64,000 bases of DNA from Perkinsus olseni (Eukaryota; Perkinsozoa; Perkinsida; Perkinsidae): contig JABANP010000013.1 of assembly GCA_013115135.1 (NCBI GenBank), positions 186,001-250,000 on the forward strand, in the 5' to 3' direction. A model generated the notes under the pieces. It was not told the origin of the DNA, ran no database searches, and worked only from the letters and a program-made list of their open reading frames with translations. The position numbers were made by a program, and so were the translations under genes. Below, one piece after another: positions 11,148-21,066 of the stretch; position 1 is the first letter of the stretch, and every line of letters starts with the position of its first letter.

Positions 11148-11746
11148 TCAGGCATCCCAGAGTTTATCCCGACTCCTTTTCTTGAGTTGCAGTTTTCTAA
11201 TCACATCCTTGTAGTTTTTCACTTCCCCTGTGTCATCCCTTATGGTCTACTTCGAGGATTGGGATGATTTTCAGAGTGCAGCAAGGCAAGTCTTCATTCA
11301 GCAACCCAATAAGGTCATATATCCCTTCGACCAATACTGTAAACCGTGCTCCCTTCAGACACGGTATCAACTCAAACGGAAGCGAGAGAATGATACCCTC
11401 GTTATCAAGGTTACCGATGATGTTGTGGTATGCTCTTCATAATGATGATGATCACAGCCTAGTCACACTCTTCTCGTTTTTAGTGCGTCAAGTATCGGGG
11501 TCCGAAGGCATCTAGTGCGGTAGCCAATCGATTCATCGAACGAGTAGATCAGCTAACGCGCTGGTTCATCAGTCGAAGCTTCATGACCTCTGAGGAGTTG
11601 AAGTTAGAAGGGGATACCTTCCCATCACTGGAGGTTGCCGTGAAAGGTAGTCTGGTGGGTTTATGGGAGTCTACCATCATAGTCTGGTAGATACTAGTAG
11701 GGGAGGGATTACCTCTCTCAATAATACTGCTGGGGAAGCAAGACAC
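11148..11746 (-). CDS. Unrecognised short multi-exon gene
   Basis: Minus-strand exons: HKPTRLPFTATSSDGK with EVMKLRLMNQR (about 11,560-11,690); MNRLATALDAFGPRY (about 11,500); GNLDNEGIILSLPFELIPCL and GIYDLIGLLNEDLPC with TLKIIPILEVDHK (about 11,250-11,420); then GEVKNYKDVIRKLQLKKRSR with DKLWDA and a stop at 11148. The exons fit a compact protein of roughly 150 residues. It is divergent from PSMD9, whose start lies about 110 nt away on the plus strand. Family unknown. Confidence 0.35.
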
Positions 11747-11856
11747 AGTGGGAAGAAGAGGCTTGGATGAACCCCATCACAAGGTTTCTTACATCTCCAT
11801 TGATCTCCTTGAGTACATACATCCCTTCAAGAGTGCCTGTAGTATCTTTTCATCAC

Positions 11857-12877
11857 ATGACATCGTCTGAAGCAGCGAGTAACCCAGCCATAGCTGAGGT
11901 CAAACGATTGATGTTGAGGAAGGATACAATCGAGAAGGAGATAGATCAGATATGGGCAACACTTAACTCGCCTGCCTGTCAACAGGTATAGTAGATAACA
12001 ACACTAGTGGTATGGTAGCCCTTGTTAGGTTGGTCGTGATGGCAGCCTTCTGGACAGCGAAGGCTTCCCTAGGAGTGATATAGACCACTACCTCATAACT
12101 TCTAGTAATAATAACTATCATCATACCATGATCAGAATACCCGATCAGGTCGTCAGAGGCTAACAGTACTCGAGAATGACTTGAAGGGAGTGATGAACTC
12201 CTTGGAGAGAGGCCTGGAAAATCTCCATCAGATAGCGAGGTGCTCATTATTGCTCAATGAACGTCCCATCATGTAAATGTTACAGAGACACCGGGACAAT
12301 CACCAAGGGTCATCAGCAGCAGCAGTCGAGGAAGGTTGAAGGCGAGGCCGACATCGGCCGTGAGCCCATGAGTATACCCAAAGATAGAGTCATCAACTCT
12401 TCATACCCGCCATTTGCATGTGTTAGTGAGGTGATACCTGGGGAGGTAGTCAGTCTGCATCGTCGTGCTTGGTCATCATACCATCAATAAACCCTTGATA
12501 CAAGCGACTGGTGATAGTATATAATCCACGATGGAGATAACTTAGCACACTGATGATCGGTGGATGTCTTTCCACTAGCCTCACTGCAGGTCGCTCCTGG
12601 CTCACCAGCGGCCGAGGCAGGCCTGCTGGATGGGGACAGGATTGTTCACTTTGGTGGCGCTAAGAAGCTCAAGGATCTTCCTTCCAGGGTGCAAGCAGCA
12701 GTAAGTGGATTCTACCAACATCTCGTTATTGATGCTTATCAGGCGTCCTCGGGATCATCCCTGAGTGTGGAGATCCAACGGCCTGGAGGGGATGGTTTTA
12801 GAAGTATTGAATTGGATTTGAGACCACGTGAATGGTCAGGTCGTGGTGTACTTGGCTGTTTGGTTACTCCATTGTAG
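11857..12877 (+). CDS. PSMD9: 26S proteasome assembly chaperone PSMD9/Nas2 (p27)
   Basis: Nas2/p27 binds Rpt5 during assembly of the 19S base. The N-terminal coiled coil is at 11857-11985 (VKRLMLRKDTIEKEIDQIWA). After a 43-nt intron comes the signature LLDSEGFPRSDIDHY, then a 44-nt intron and RQRLTVLENDLKGVMNSLER. A further exon ends PPFACVSE at 12430. A 159-nt intron joins it to VAPGSPAAEAGLLDGDRIV (12590 on), the PDZ domain. A last intron, 12701-12742 (42 nt, in frame), precedes SLSVEIQRPGGD and the conserved end LRPREWSGRGVLGC. All Nas2 landmarks occur in order. The start is ATG 11857, just after a TGTAG acceptor. Confidence 0.9.
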
Positions 12878-12973
12878 ATCACAATCTTGTGCAGTAAATA
12901 ATATGGGTTACCCATAATGGGTATACCACAATAATCGTAACTTTGCCGAATCCACTCTCTAACCTAGCCATAG

Positions 12974-14792
12974 TTGATGATGATACCTCGAGACCACCTG
13001 TGCCCTATGTTAAGAACCACCGAACGTGTCTCTCAGGTCGAAGTGATTGAGCAGCCTATAAGTGTTGGGTATAGGTATTTTCTACTCAATGACCAGTCAT
13101 TGAACAGTGTTCGTCGATGTATGCTCGCTAGGGGACCTAGAGTTGGGGAATCAATGGAATGAGTGACAGCTCATCAGCGAGGACGAGCCATTCTAAAGCT
13201 GCGTGATGATGATGATGGGCTGTAGTATAGAGACGTGTCTGCTGCTTCATCAAATGCCAGCATCTGTCGCCGAAGTACTTTGAGATACCAAACATCGTGC
13301 TAGTGTAGACTCCCGGCTCCGCGAAGCAGTAGTGGTGGTAGTCTGGGGAACAACAATAAGCTCTGTGGTAGTTATCCTTCCATGAGGGTGTACGATGGGA
13401 TATGGTCGGCATGGAAGATGAGCTCGCCCACCAACATGAACGCCGATGCATCATCACTAAGCACTGGTCAAAAAAGTACCGCCAACCTGATAACGAACTC
13501 AAGGGATACCACAACAGGACTGGAGTACTCGAGTGATGTACGAGGATTTGGGAGGTTATCCATAGTTGTAGGCAAGAGAATGAGAACCTACGACGGCTCA
13601 ACGACAAGCTGAGCGCAGAGGTAACTGCTCTTCGGGGAAGAGTAGTAGCCGGGCACAGACAGCAACGATGATCAACCAGGTCAACCAAATGGAAATCAAG
13701 TTGTTCGATGGTCCTGGCGTACATGGCCAGAGTCATCGAGTGTGGCACATTCATGCAACGACTATCGACACGTATAGAGGCTTCAGATACGAATCACTGT
13801 TCTACGGGAGATGGTACTCTTAACTCGACCGGCAAACCACCCCCACACCATCATCATCTCCACTCATCAGCGCTCCCTTCCACCCTCCCCAAACTCCATC
13901 ACCCCGCCCAATATCTGAGCCCTCGACGAATCGGTGTCGGGGGCCACTAATAATAGCATATACCGCCGGGAGACCGTCTACCCATGGCATGATGATGACC
14001 ATGCAGCACACCAAGAGCCTCTATCAGAGTATCCTTCAGCGGATGTCCTGGATCCAACCACCACCGGAAGGAGGACGAGGGGCATATCCATTCTAACAAC
14101 GGCTGCCTCCATCCCTCCTGCCGTATCATCCGGGATTGGGGCCATGGCCACCACCTCATACGGGATCATCTCCAATCGTCGATCATGCACTACTTCGATG
14201 TTGTGTTGGAGCCCCTAGGGATACTCCATATACACTTAACGATAGTTGTCACAACCTTCGCCGACAAAAGGATGATGTCTGAACATCATCCACCTCTAGA
14301 TGAGGGAGCGCGGCGCAAACGGGAGGCTCACAGGTGCTCCTCTCTACCCGGCCATCGCTGCTGCTGCTGCTGATCTAGGGTCTAGGTATAGTATGGTATG
14401 CCGAAGCCGTATTGTTGCAGCGGCTCGTGGAGGGCCACAGGAGGAGTCTGCTGCCCCGGCCCTCCCCGAGGGGCCTAATGTAGTGTCACTGGAAGAACCC
14501 ACATCCCTCGCTGAGACGGCAAGATCGAAGCTCTCCGCGTGAGTCCTATTGTCATTGGCATGGGACTCTGCACTCCTTCTGCAGATTCACCAATCGTGAG
14601 AAGGCACGATTGCACACCGAGGAGGAGCATAAGGAAAATAGTATGAATACAGGTCAAGTGGGAGCGAGTCATCCAGCATCACTGGTCCAAGCAGTGGACT
14701 CCGGTAACCCAGCATCACAGTTGTGTCCAACTCCCCAGCCCAGATATACAAGTACTCCCCCCTCTAATAGAGATGAGGACCGTTGCAGCTAG
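12974..14792 (+). CDS. Coiled-coil / Pro-rich hypothetical protein (multi-exon)
   Basis: Plus-strand coding-like segments include ISVGYRYFLLNDQSLNSVRR (about 13,060-13,130), MEDELAHQHERRCIITKHW (about 13,420), a coiled-coil piece QENENLRRLNDKLSAE (about 13,575) and a Pro/His-rich stretch near 13,840. Ala/Pro-rich sequence follows (GAPLYPAIAAAAADLGSRY, then SLEEPTSLAETARSKLSA to 14,542), and NREKARLHTEEEHKE (about 14,590) leads to a stop near 14,790. A long minus-strand frame over 13,137-13,754 is judged a shadow. Exon borders are uncertain, and no family is recognised. Confidence 0.3.
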
Positions 14793-15604
14793 GGACAACT
14801 CCTCCGATAGGAAGGTCGAAGATCACCGACCTACAACTGCTGATATACGGTGCTACCAGCTGCTAGAGACTGGATGAATGCATGCATCAGAACGACAGCG
14901 GCACTGATGCGACTCCGACTAAAGCAAGAGAGGACACTGAAGGGAGTCTGCTCTTGCTTTAATGCATCATCTTCCTTCTACAACAAGGAGTCTACACAAT
15001 ACAGTATCCAGGTGTGTTGGGGCAGTGCTGCTGCTGCTGCTGCCCTTCTTGGTATGCTTCAAAGATCCATTCACCTTCCCCTCAGCGTTTATCCGATGCG
15101 ACCCGTCATGCCTGTAACTGCCGGTTCTACAACAAGCAGCGACAACTGCTAGCGAGCCTTGGCTAACAACCTACTACTAGGAGGCTCTCCAATGATCCAA
15201 CATGATCACCACTCTTACCGTCGCCGTCCTCAGCTACTTATCTACCATGACGTACCGACTGTGTACTCAGGGCCTGTGCCCTTCCACGATGGCTCACTGC
15301 GCTCGTCTCTGCAATCGGGACACCCGATAATCCGTTTTGTGTATGATCATTGTGGTCGGGGTCCCTTAGTTCCCACACCCCTGTTAGTAATGCTCTCCAT
15401 CACCCTCCTCGTCATCAGCCCTTGTCGTCTATTCCTTCGGTTCGACCTTTGTTACTTTCTATACACCTCCATATCAGTGATCATCATCGCCATAACAGTC
15501 TTTCCGATGAGCATCCTGCATATTCAGTTGATGTGACAACGCTCATATATGCCATAATTTTCCATGGGACATGCTTGCTCTCCGCTCTCCCTGTGTAATG
15601 GGAT
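14793..15604 (+). other. Weak coding potential, no gene assigned
   Basis: Plus-strand stretches such as ARDWMNACIRTTAALMRLRL (about 14,865-14,925) and a frame at 15,159-15,536 with late hydrophobic runs could be exons, possibly of the preceding gene. I could not join them convincingly. Confidence 0.25.
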
Positions 15605-16836
15605 GCCTCAGTGTCCAGTACTACAACGATAGCCCCGGGGGATCTAATCCCATCACGACGTCGTACTGATTGAAATGTGTTTGTACGTACACACCAGCAC
15701 GCAAACGCAAAGGATATCGGAGATCGAGGGTACGAGTTGTGGATGACATGGTAGTACCCCCGTACCCTTGCCCCTAGGGGACACTGAGCAGCATCATAGC
15801 ACACAACGGTCCAACACGTTAGAGCTCATCACAAGCTGGAATCATTGCCTCTGTGGTTCGTTACTCAAACCTGTGTGTCATGGCTAGGACACATCGTCTA
15901 TGGTGCGTAGAGTAGCAACTTCATCACCATACGACCTTTCTGCTCTCTACTAGAACGATTACTCACGTTATCCTTACTCCAGCGATGCTTGGTCATAGCC
16001 TTTTGTGTGTCGTCTTCTCAGTTGTCATGTTGCCATTCTACTACTTCCTTTCATGTCTAGAAGCCCCCATAACCACAATGACGACGACAAGGTAATCTAG
16101 ACTCGACTGTTGTTATCGTCAGCAGCATGCTTTGGTGGACAGGAGTCGTCGTAATAAACAAGAAAAGATGAAAGGAATACTAAAGCAGGGATGCTGTTAT
16201 CCCAGCGAAGATGAGCCTTATGATCATGCTACCTTCAGGAGCAGCACGACAAGTATCAAGAATACCATCCATAGGAAAGGTAGTGATAGTAGCATCATAA
16301 GTATGACAAGTGCCCTGCATTTCAGAATCTGTTCATTTTCGTGATGAACTGGTTCGATACACATTCGACTCATTAGCGAACGAGCTCATATCAGTACGTC
16401 TAGCACCTGTAGCTCCCCTCGCTTCATGATGACGGGGTTCTCGGAGTAACCCATTCATTCAGTAAATGCTCCTTCGTTCCGTAGTGATAAGCCATGGCAC
16501 GCGACTCAGTGCTCCCATCTCAGAAACCTTAGTATCGCTCATCGTCGCTCTTTTACTGTTACTCAGTTTATCGTATCGAACAGCAGCTACTACTAGTAGT
16601 ACCACATAGTTGTATTGGGTAATTTATATGAACCACCTTTACACAGTAAAGTTTACTGTCATCCACCACTGAGGTTATTATTCTTTTTCCTCTTTCATTA
16701 TTGTACTTGTAGTACTACAACGTATTCCTCGTGTTCCACAAAGTCGAGTCGTGTTTATAGTTACTAAGATGACAATGTATCCAGTGATGGACCAACAACA
16801 GTCATCATCATATCAGGCATATTACTAGTCATCAAC
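15605..16836. other. Mostly noncoding spacer
   Basis: No supported exon apart from a weak plus frame at 16,132-16,344 (NKQEKMKGILKQGCCYPSED). Pyrimidine-rich and CAT/TCA-containing sequence precedes the membrane-protein gene at 16,837. Confidence 0.3.
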
Positions 16837-18260
16837 ATGTCAGCAACAAGTCCAACGAGCAGTAGTAGCTTAGTAGGCGGCCATGACATGTTAGAGGGTC
16901 GTCGTACAGGGTCGATAGACTCCTCATCGTGTTCAGCAGCTACTCAAGGTGATATGGAACGAAGGCCTAGCAGGAGGCTCACTAAGTGAGAAGAAGATCA
17001 TAGGATTAACTCAGAGGACAATAAGCCCCCCGATCATCATCATCATCAGATACAGGCTGTGGCATTTCGACGAGATGAGAGGATCCTCCGATCCAGATAC
17101 AGAGCAAGGGTAGTAGGAGTAACAAGCACAACCATAGTTGTTCAGTGATGGCTCCTCAGGCATCAGATGGTATCACCTTTATTGTTCTACTTCGGAGGAG
17201 CAGTTGATATTGGCTTCACCTCAACATGTAAGCATACTACTAAGACTAGCGTACTCTGTTGCTGCTACCCCTGTCTTACAGGCACACTGGTAGCAGCAGG
17301 ATTGGACCTTAACTTTCGAGAAAAGTCGTTATCAAGCATCATTAGTACCATTGGCCTAGCTGCTGTTCTAGCATTAAACGCAGGAGTTGATTCTTTTGGT
17401 AAGGGTAAGAGGAGGATGCTGAAGACTAATACGTCATTGATGCAGGGAGTGATCGTGCTGCTATACATCATTACAATCATGAGTTCTCCAGAGAACGATG
17501 GGAACATGACATAGCCCCTGAGCATGAGGTCGAGGTATCTACTCTTATTACTCTTGCCTCTCCTTTATCATGGTCTCCATGCTGTATAGGAGTATGTAAA
17601 CTATGCCACGAATATCGGGGTTCCAGCAGCTGATGCTGAGAAGATAGCATTGATGATGGTAATATGGACCTGGGATGGGTAGTCATGGTCATAGGGTCGT
17701 CTGTAGGTCCAACATCAACAACTCTCTATACCACACCATCTGGTATTCGAATTAGGTCTACTCAGGCCTTGCTGTTATCATCAACCCCAATACTTTGCAG
17801 CATCAAGAATGGCAGGTATCATCATCATCGTCACTGCCATACCATATCAATTGGAGATGCGTCACCTCTAGGTATAATGATTGGATTCCTCTCGGCAGTT
17901 GGGCTAGCCTCTATCTTCCCTAAAGGTTCCCATCTAGACTTGGTACGATTATCGTTGGTGTCTAGTATTCATGCTGCTTGATCGTTATTGTTAGGGTATT
18001 ATGTGGGCTTGTGGTAGCCTTGTATTACCAATACTGCGCTACAGGCATCTGTGGAACTTGCCACAATTCAAGCGATTCGTCCTCACTCAGAGTAAGCTAT
18101 TCGGCGGCCCATCGTGTGACATGCATCCCCTTGTTGCAGGTGTGTACTTCGCCTCAGTACTCCTTCTGGCTAGGAGATTGCCCTACTGCCCTGCTCAGGA
18201 CCAGCATGAATGATAATGATGATGATGTTTGTGATCTCGCCGTAGTGATGATGGTCATAT
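16837..18260 (+). CDS. Putative multi-pass membrane protein (multi-exon)
   Basis: ATG 16837 opens a Ser-rich hydrophilic N-terminus (MSATSPTSSSSLVGG, then DMERRPSRRLT). Later exons carry hydrophobic segments: VSPLLFYFGGAVDIGFTS joined over a 54-nt intron to LVAAGLDLNF; SSIISTIGLAAVLALNAG (about 17,335-17,390); then FGKGKRRMLKTNTSLMQG; TWDG and WVVMVIGSSVGP near 17,680; and GIMIGFLSAVGLASIFPKG at about 17,870. The region ends with less certain exons to about 18,260. The alternation of loops and TM helices suggests a transporter-like or channel-like protein. No signature motif is recognised; exon joins are tentative. Confidence 0.35.
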
Positions 18261-18454
18261 GAGCCTTGTACCATTCTCCAACCTACTATTACCTCTGGAT
18301 CGATACAAAATGTTCCATCTCTTGTCAACTCAAGTAGATTCACCATACTCTCTCAACAACACTGATGCTGCCATGTGATTTCTGTTGCTGCGTAAAGTGT
18401 TGAAGGTTGGAATCGATCCTGGGTCTTCCATTCATAGGTTTTGTTTTATAAATC

Positions 18455-19545
18455 ATGACAACCCCAAATAGGATATCTCGTTTCATTCGCATCTTCGAAG
18501 AGCGTATAGCCCCTCGTCAACTCGCTGAGGCTTGGGATAACACTGGCCTTCTACTTGAGGTAGTGCTACGCATCATCATCATCCCTAACCTGACGAGCAT
18601 AATGTTCAGGGTGTGCCCCCTACCCAGGGCAGCCCCTTCAGGGTTATGCTCTGTAATGATCTTACACAGAGGGTTGCCAAAGAGGCGATTGATAAGAAGG
18701 TAGTAGCAGCAGTAGCCGGAAGGGTATGATATCTGCCATAGTAATAGGTTGATCTGGTTTTGTCTTACCACCCATCCATCTTCCGCCCTTTGAAGTCTCT
18801 TACTGAGAGTGCACCGATGCAGAGTGCTCTGCTGGCCTTGGCTCGTGCAGGTAGTATTAACTCCAACACCACCCCTCCAACTAATGTACATCATCATCAT
18901 CATCATCATCATCAGGTAAGAGCCTATACTGTCCCCATACCCAGCTTGACACCACATCTGGTGGTATTAATGACTTCCTCTGTGATGCCTTTGGAGACGT
19001 CATTGCCAAGAAGGAAGGCATTGAGAAACATGATAAGGTTGAAGGGGCTGAGGTAGTCCTTCACACTCTGTTCACACATTAGATAATCATCATTACTATC
19101 ATCACCCATCAGGTTGGTCGTTTGATAACACTGACTGAATCTCAGTCAGTGCAGGAGGTCGTAGATCGGATTAAAAAGCATCTTGGTCTTAACATCGTCA
19201 GAGTAGCTGGACCTATCGATAAGCAATGTACTCATGTACTGCTTCTTACAATTGATGATTCGATATCGCTGTTCAGGTAAATCAGTTGCTATATGCTGTG
19301 GTAGTGGAGGAAGCCTTATATGCCCTACTGAGGCCGATGTACTGTGGACTGGTGAAATGAGCCATCATGAAGTACTAGCATCAGCAGAAGAAGGGAAAGT
19401 TGTGGTATTATGTGAACACGCTACTACCGAGAGACCCTATTTGGAACAGCGGTTAAAGCCATGGATAGAGAAGGAGATGGCTGGTGATGATGATGTTGAA
19501 GTGTTAATAAGTGAACAGGATACTACTCTGATAAGATACTGCTAA
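18455..19545 (+). CDS. NIF3L1: NIF3-like protein (GTP cyclohydrolase I type 2 / DUF34 family)
   Basis: Six exons, joined with exact frame: 18455-18559, 18628-18699, 18748-18850, 18916-19052, 19113-19227 and 19277-19545. The family motifs appear in order: RQLAEAWDNTGLLLE; VMLCNDLTQRVAKEAI; VDLVLSYHPSIFRPLKSL (metal-site His); SLYCPHTQLDTTSGGIND; VGRLITLTESQSVQEVVDRI; VAICCGSGGS; and TGEMSHHEVLASAEEGKVVV with CEHATTERPYLEQ (C-terminal metal ligands H and E). Introns are 48-68 nt; the third holds the (CAT)n run at about 18,889-18,914, ending CATCATCAG. The family is universal, dimetal-binding and of uncertain activity; eukaryotic NIF3L1 is cytosolic or mitochondrial. Length fits. Confidence 0.93.
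18889..18914. repeat. (CAT)n microsatellite inside a NIF3 intron
   Basis: Nine CAT units make up most of the second half of the 65-nt intron and run straight into its CAG acceptor. Confidence 0.85.
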
Positions 19546-20002
19546 TGACCTACTGATGCTGCCGATACCAGATGCTGATACTAGCTAGATGTTGCTTCCA
19601 TCCCCTTTCAAGTTGTGCTATTACTACTCAATACTACAGTGTAGCAAGAAACAGGTTGTTGAGAGTACATGTCCAAGGGGATGATAATGGGTATCTAATT
19701 AGAGGGGAGGTAACATTAGATTATATGATAGAGACATGGGCACTTCATTATCGTCGTTGACTATCATCTGCCCAAGACTTCTACCACTGCAATTAGCGAG
19801 AAAATCAAGTAAAGGAGAATTATCATAATCATGGATGGTCGTGTGGTCACTACTCGGATATAGTAGTGTATCTGTAGGAATTGCAGAAGGGAGTGGTGGT
19901 GGTAGCAGCATTGGGTTGGTATCCAAGGGGAGGGGCATAGTCTGAGAAGGGGATGGCTCCCATCGTGCTGCCCCCTCTACCCTCCCATCATCAAAGCAAT
20001 AG

Positions 20003-20614
20003 TCATGAGGAGCTCGAGTAGGTACCTAAAGACGAGTTGCTGAGGACGATGAGTAGGGGAGAGGGTGGTAGGACATTGTGTTGAGGGGATCCACCCTGTC
20101 TGCCACCACCACCGCCGCTGCCGTGTGCAATACAGAGATTGTTAGGCCTCTGAGCACTCTTACCACATCCTCGATACTTACACTTCTGTCCACCACCACC
20201 ACCATGCGCAAAGCATAAACCCGATTTACCTGATCAATGGGATATTACGGACTATTAGCTGACGATACTAGTGCTACTATTGATGGAATTACCTCTAGCA
20301 CTTTTAGTACAACCATCATGCTCACATCTCCTACCACCACCATGTCGAACACAATAGTCACTCTTCCCGACAGCAGACTTCTCACACTCATCCATCCTAC
20401 ATCTCCTACCACCACCATGACTGATGCATAGCCTAGTGGCACCCTGGGCAAATCTACTGCACCCATCTGAAAGTATACTCATCAGTAGAAGCGTAGTATA
20501 GAGGCAAGTATACCGGCGTGTTGGCACAATCGTTGAGTCTTTTTCCAATCCTTCTTCCGTTGTTGTTCGGGTTGTTGTTGTAGCGTGCAGGTCTGCATTA
20601 TTATAGTAGGGCAT
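20003..20614 (-). CDS. Cys/His 'HGGG' zinc-knuckle repeat protein (WRKY19-like annotation group)
   Basis: Minus-strand product with four tandem units of about 25 residues. The pattern is G/E-C-x-K/R-x-A-x-G, about 4 residues, C-x2-H-G-G-G-x-R/K-C: GCSRFAQGATRLCISHGGG, ECEKSAVGKSDYCVRHGGG, GCTKSARG joined over an intron to KSGLCFAHGGG, and GCGKSAQRPNNLCIAHGSG. The spacing of Cys, Cys, His, Cys suggests one zinc per unit. Such repeats occur in many stramenopile, plant and alveolate proteins, often labelled WRKY19-like; they probably bind nucleic acid or partners, but this is inference. The join after exon 1 (donor following AGAG, acceptor GATCAG, exon start 20229) restores the repeat exactly. 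The N-terminus upstream of the first unit may contain an intron. Confidence 0.7.
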
Positions 20615-20860
20615 TCACCGCTGCCCTCCCCTGCGTCAATATACTCCTACATAGTGGAGCTGTGAGGGAGGAGTAGAGAAGATCTTACTACTACTACCAC
20701 TGTCACATAGTCCTCATATGATGACGGGTGGAATGGGTCCATCGGTAGTAGTGATATTAGATCTCAACTGAGATCTTAACCCTTGGTCCGCATATGGAGG
20801 TTGTGCAGTGTATGCTCAGACTGCCTCTCAGAGTCACCGATACGCGGAAGATACTTTACA

Positions 20861-20962
20861 TGCACACGCGTGCAGCCTGCACACGCGTGCAGCCTGCGCA
20901 CGCGTGTAGCCTGCGCATGCGTGCAACATGTGCATGCGTGCAACATGTGCATGCGTGCTTCA
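20861..20962. repeat. 17-bp tandem repeat, six units
   Basis: Six head-to-tail 17-mers with no indel: two identical TGCACACGCGTGCAGCC units, then TGCGCACGCGTGTAGCC, TGCGCATGCGTGCAACA, TGTGCATGCGTGCAACA and a last unit ending CTTCA. Most of each unit is alternating pyrimidine-purine and nested palindromes (ACGCGT, GCATGC). It lies upstream of the calpain-fold gene start at 21,067. Confidence 0.9.
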
Positions 20963-21066
20963 CATAATTATCATCCGAAATAGTAGAACATGTGGTATTT
21001 CGTTAGATCAAATCAATGAATAATAGCCTAGCCCGCATAGGCTTCTAACTGTTAGTGTACGACCTG

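Noticed and set aside
13137..13754. A 205-codon minus-strand open frame, one of the longest in the first 20 kb
   Set aside because: It overlaps plus-strand exons with coiled-coil and charged composition, has skewed Ser/Cys/Tyr/His content and no motif; judged an antisense shadow.
18517..18957. A 146-codon minus-strand frame with poly-Met
   Set aside because: Antisense to the NIF3 exons and to the CAT run in its intron.
20783..20983. Cys/His-rich 66-codon frame over the 17-bp repeat
   Set aside because: Composition is dictated by the tandem repeat; no start context or conservation evidence.
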